Shown piece after piece: positions 63,768 to 64,000 of a DNA stretch of 64,000 bases. Each line of letters begins with the position of its first letter. The stretch's first letter is position 1. Both the position numbers and the translations under genes were made by a program. This stretch comes from Roseivirga sp. 4D4 (GTDB lineage Bacteria > Bacteroidota > Bacteroidia > Cytophagales > Cyclobacteriaceae). The DNA lies in assembly GCF_001747095.1 (NCBI RefSeq), contig NZ_MDGP01000001.1, positions 975,001 to 1,039,000 of the forward strand. The letters are read 5' to 3'. The notes below the pieces were generated by a model. It had not been told where the DNA came from and made no database searches. It saw only the letters and a list, made by a program, of their open reading frames with translations.

Positions 63768-64000
63768 TATTGAGGCTCTTGAAGTAAGTCAATAAAATCA
63801 ATCGAAGTGTACTCCATATAATGGATCGCTTTCTGCACTTTTGATACCAGGTAATTATAGCCTAAGTAGGCGATAATCCCCACTACCAAACCAGCAGCTG
63901 TAGTAATCATAGCTTCATAAATACCCGTTGAAAGCAACTTAGGACTGACAGAGCCCTCTTCTTGTGCTATAGAGATGAAGGCCTGAATCATACCCGATAC
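63767..64000 (-). CDS. exbB: ExbB/TolQ/MotA-family proton channel (partial)
   Basis: The visible 77 residues are the C-terminal part of an ExbB-type channel and run off the right edge. VSGMIQAF, then GIYEAMITTAAGLVVGIIAYLGYNYL are the conserved third-helix sequences of the family. The N-terminal part lies beyond the window. Confidence 0.9.
   Translation of the reverse strand, partial: VSGMIQAFISIAQEEGSVSPKLLSTGIYEAMITTAAGLVVGIIAYLGYNYLVSKVQKAIHYMEYTSIDFIDLLQEPQ

Overview
The window comes from a Bacteroidota genome, most likely a marine member of the Cytophagales (Roseivirga/Fulvivirga-like). The evidence is a TonB-dependent receptor paired with a DUF4249 lipoprotein, a type IX secretion C-terminal domain on a subtilisin, DUF2807, DUF6090 and DUF6249 families, long runs of about 800-residue FtsX/MacB-type permeases, moderate to low G+C, few Shine-Dalgarno sites and candidate TAnnTTTG promoters. 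The genus is inferred. No rRNA, tRNA, CRISPR array or prophage was seen.

Left part (1-16.8 kb). A Tat-signal protein runs off the left edge, followed by an ApbE flavinyltransferase and an AI-2E-type permease. Next come accA with a clear terminator and a compact four-gene unit of two DUF6090-like membrane proteins, an MBL-fold hydrolase and a patatin. A TonB receptor/DUF4249 pair and tyrS follow. Beside tyrS is a two-gene operon of a bactofilin and an actin-like protein whose nucleotide-binding motifs are in circularly permuted order; this is the most unusual object in the window. Then come a beta-propeller protein, an MpaB/rubber-oxygenase-like protein and an ECF sigma locus with a membrane partner, a DUF6249 protein and a palindromic intergenic region.

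Middle (16.8-43.1 kb). A molybdate operon (FAD/Fe-S oxidoreductase, modA, di-Mop protein, modB, modC) is split by a lone Y1 HUH transposase of REP-associated type, with short palindromes beside it. A histidine kinase and an NtrC-family sigma-54 activator then diverge from seven consecutive FtsX/MacB permeases (about 17 kb) with no ATPase or adaptor nearby. The first and second permeases are each preceded by the same module: a palindromic element, then about 80 bp downstream a sigma-54-like -24/-12 motif. This suggests the adjacent activator controls the array.

Right part (43.1-64 kb). A TfoX-like protein is followed by a scar containing the C-terminal stub of an SGNH hydrolase, GC-rich hairpins and a 136-bp attC-like inverted-repeat structure. 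Next are a TPR protein and gyrA, a beta-barrel-like protein, a small exported protein, an ArsC-like reductase, a repeat-filled 547-bp gap, rpe, a T9SS subtilisin with a lipoprotein, a degenerate TrpF-like protein, a histidine phosphatase and a DoxX protein. An envelope glycan/lipid set follows (flippase-like protein, GT2, GT39, PAP2), with trmB and folC. The window ends with a DUF2807 lipoprotein and a TonB-like/ExbD/ExbB energy-transduction operon that leaves the right edge.
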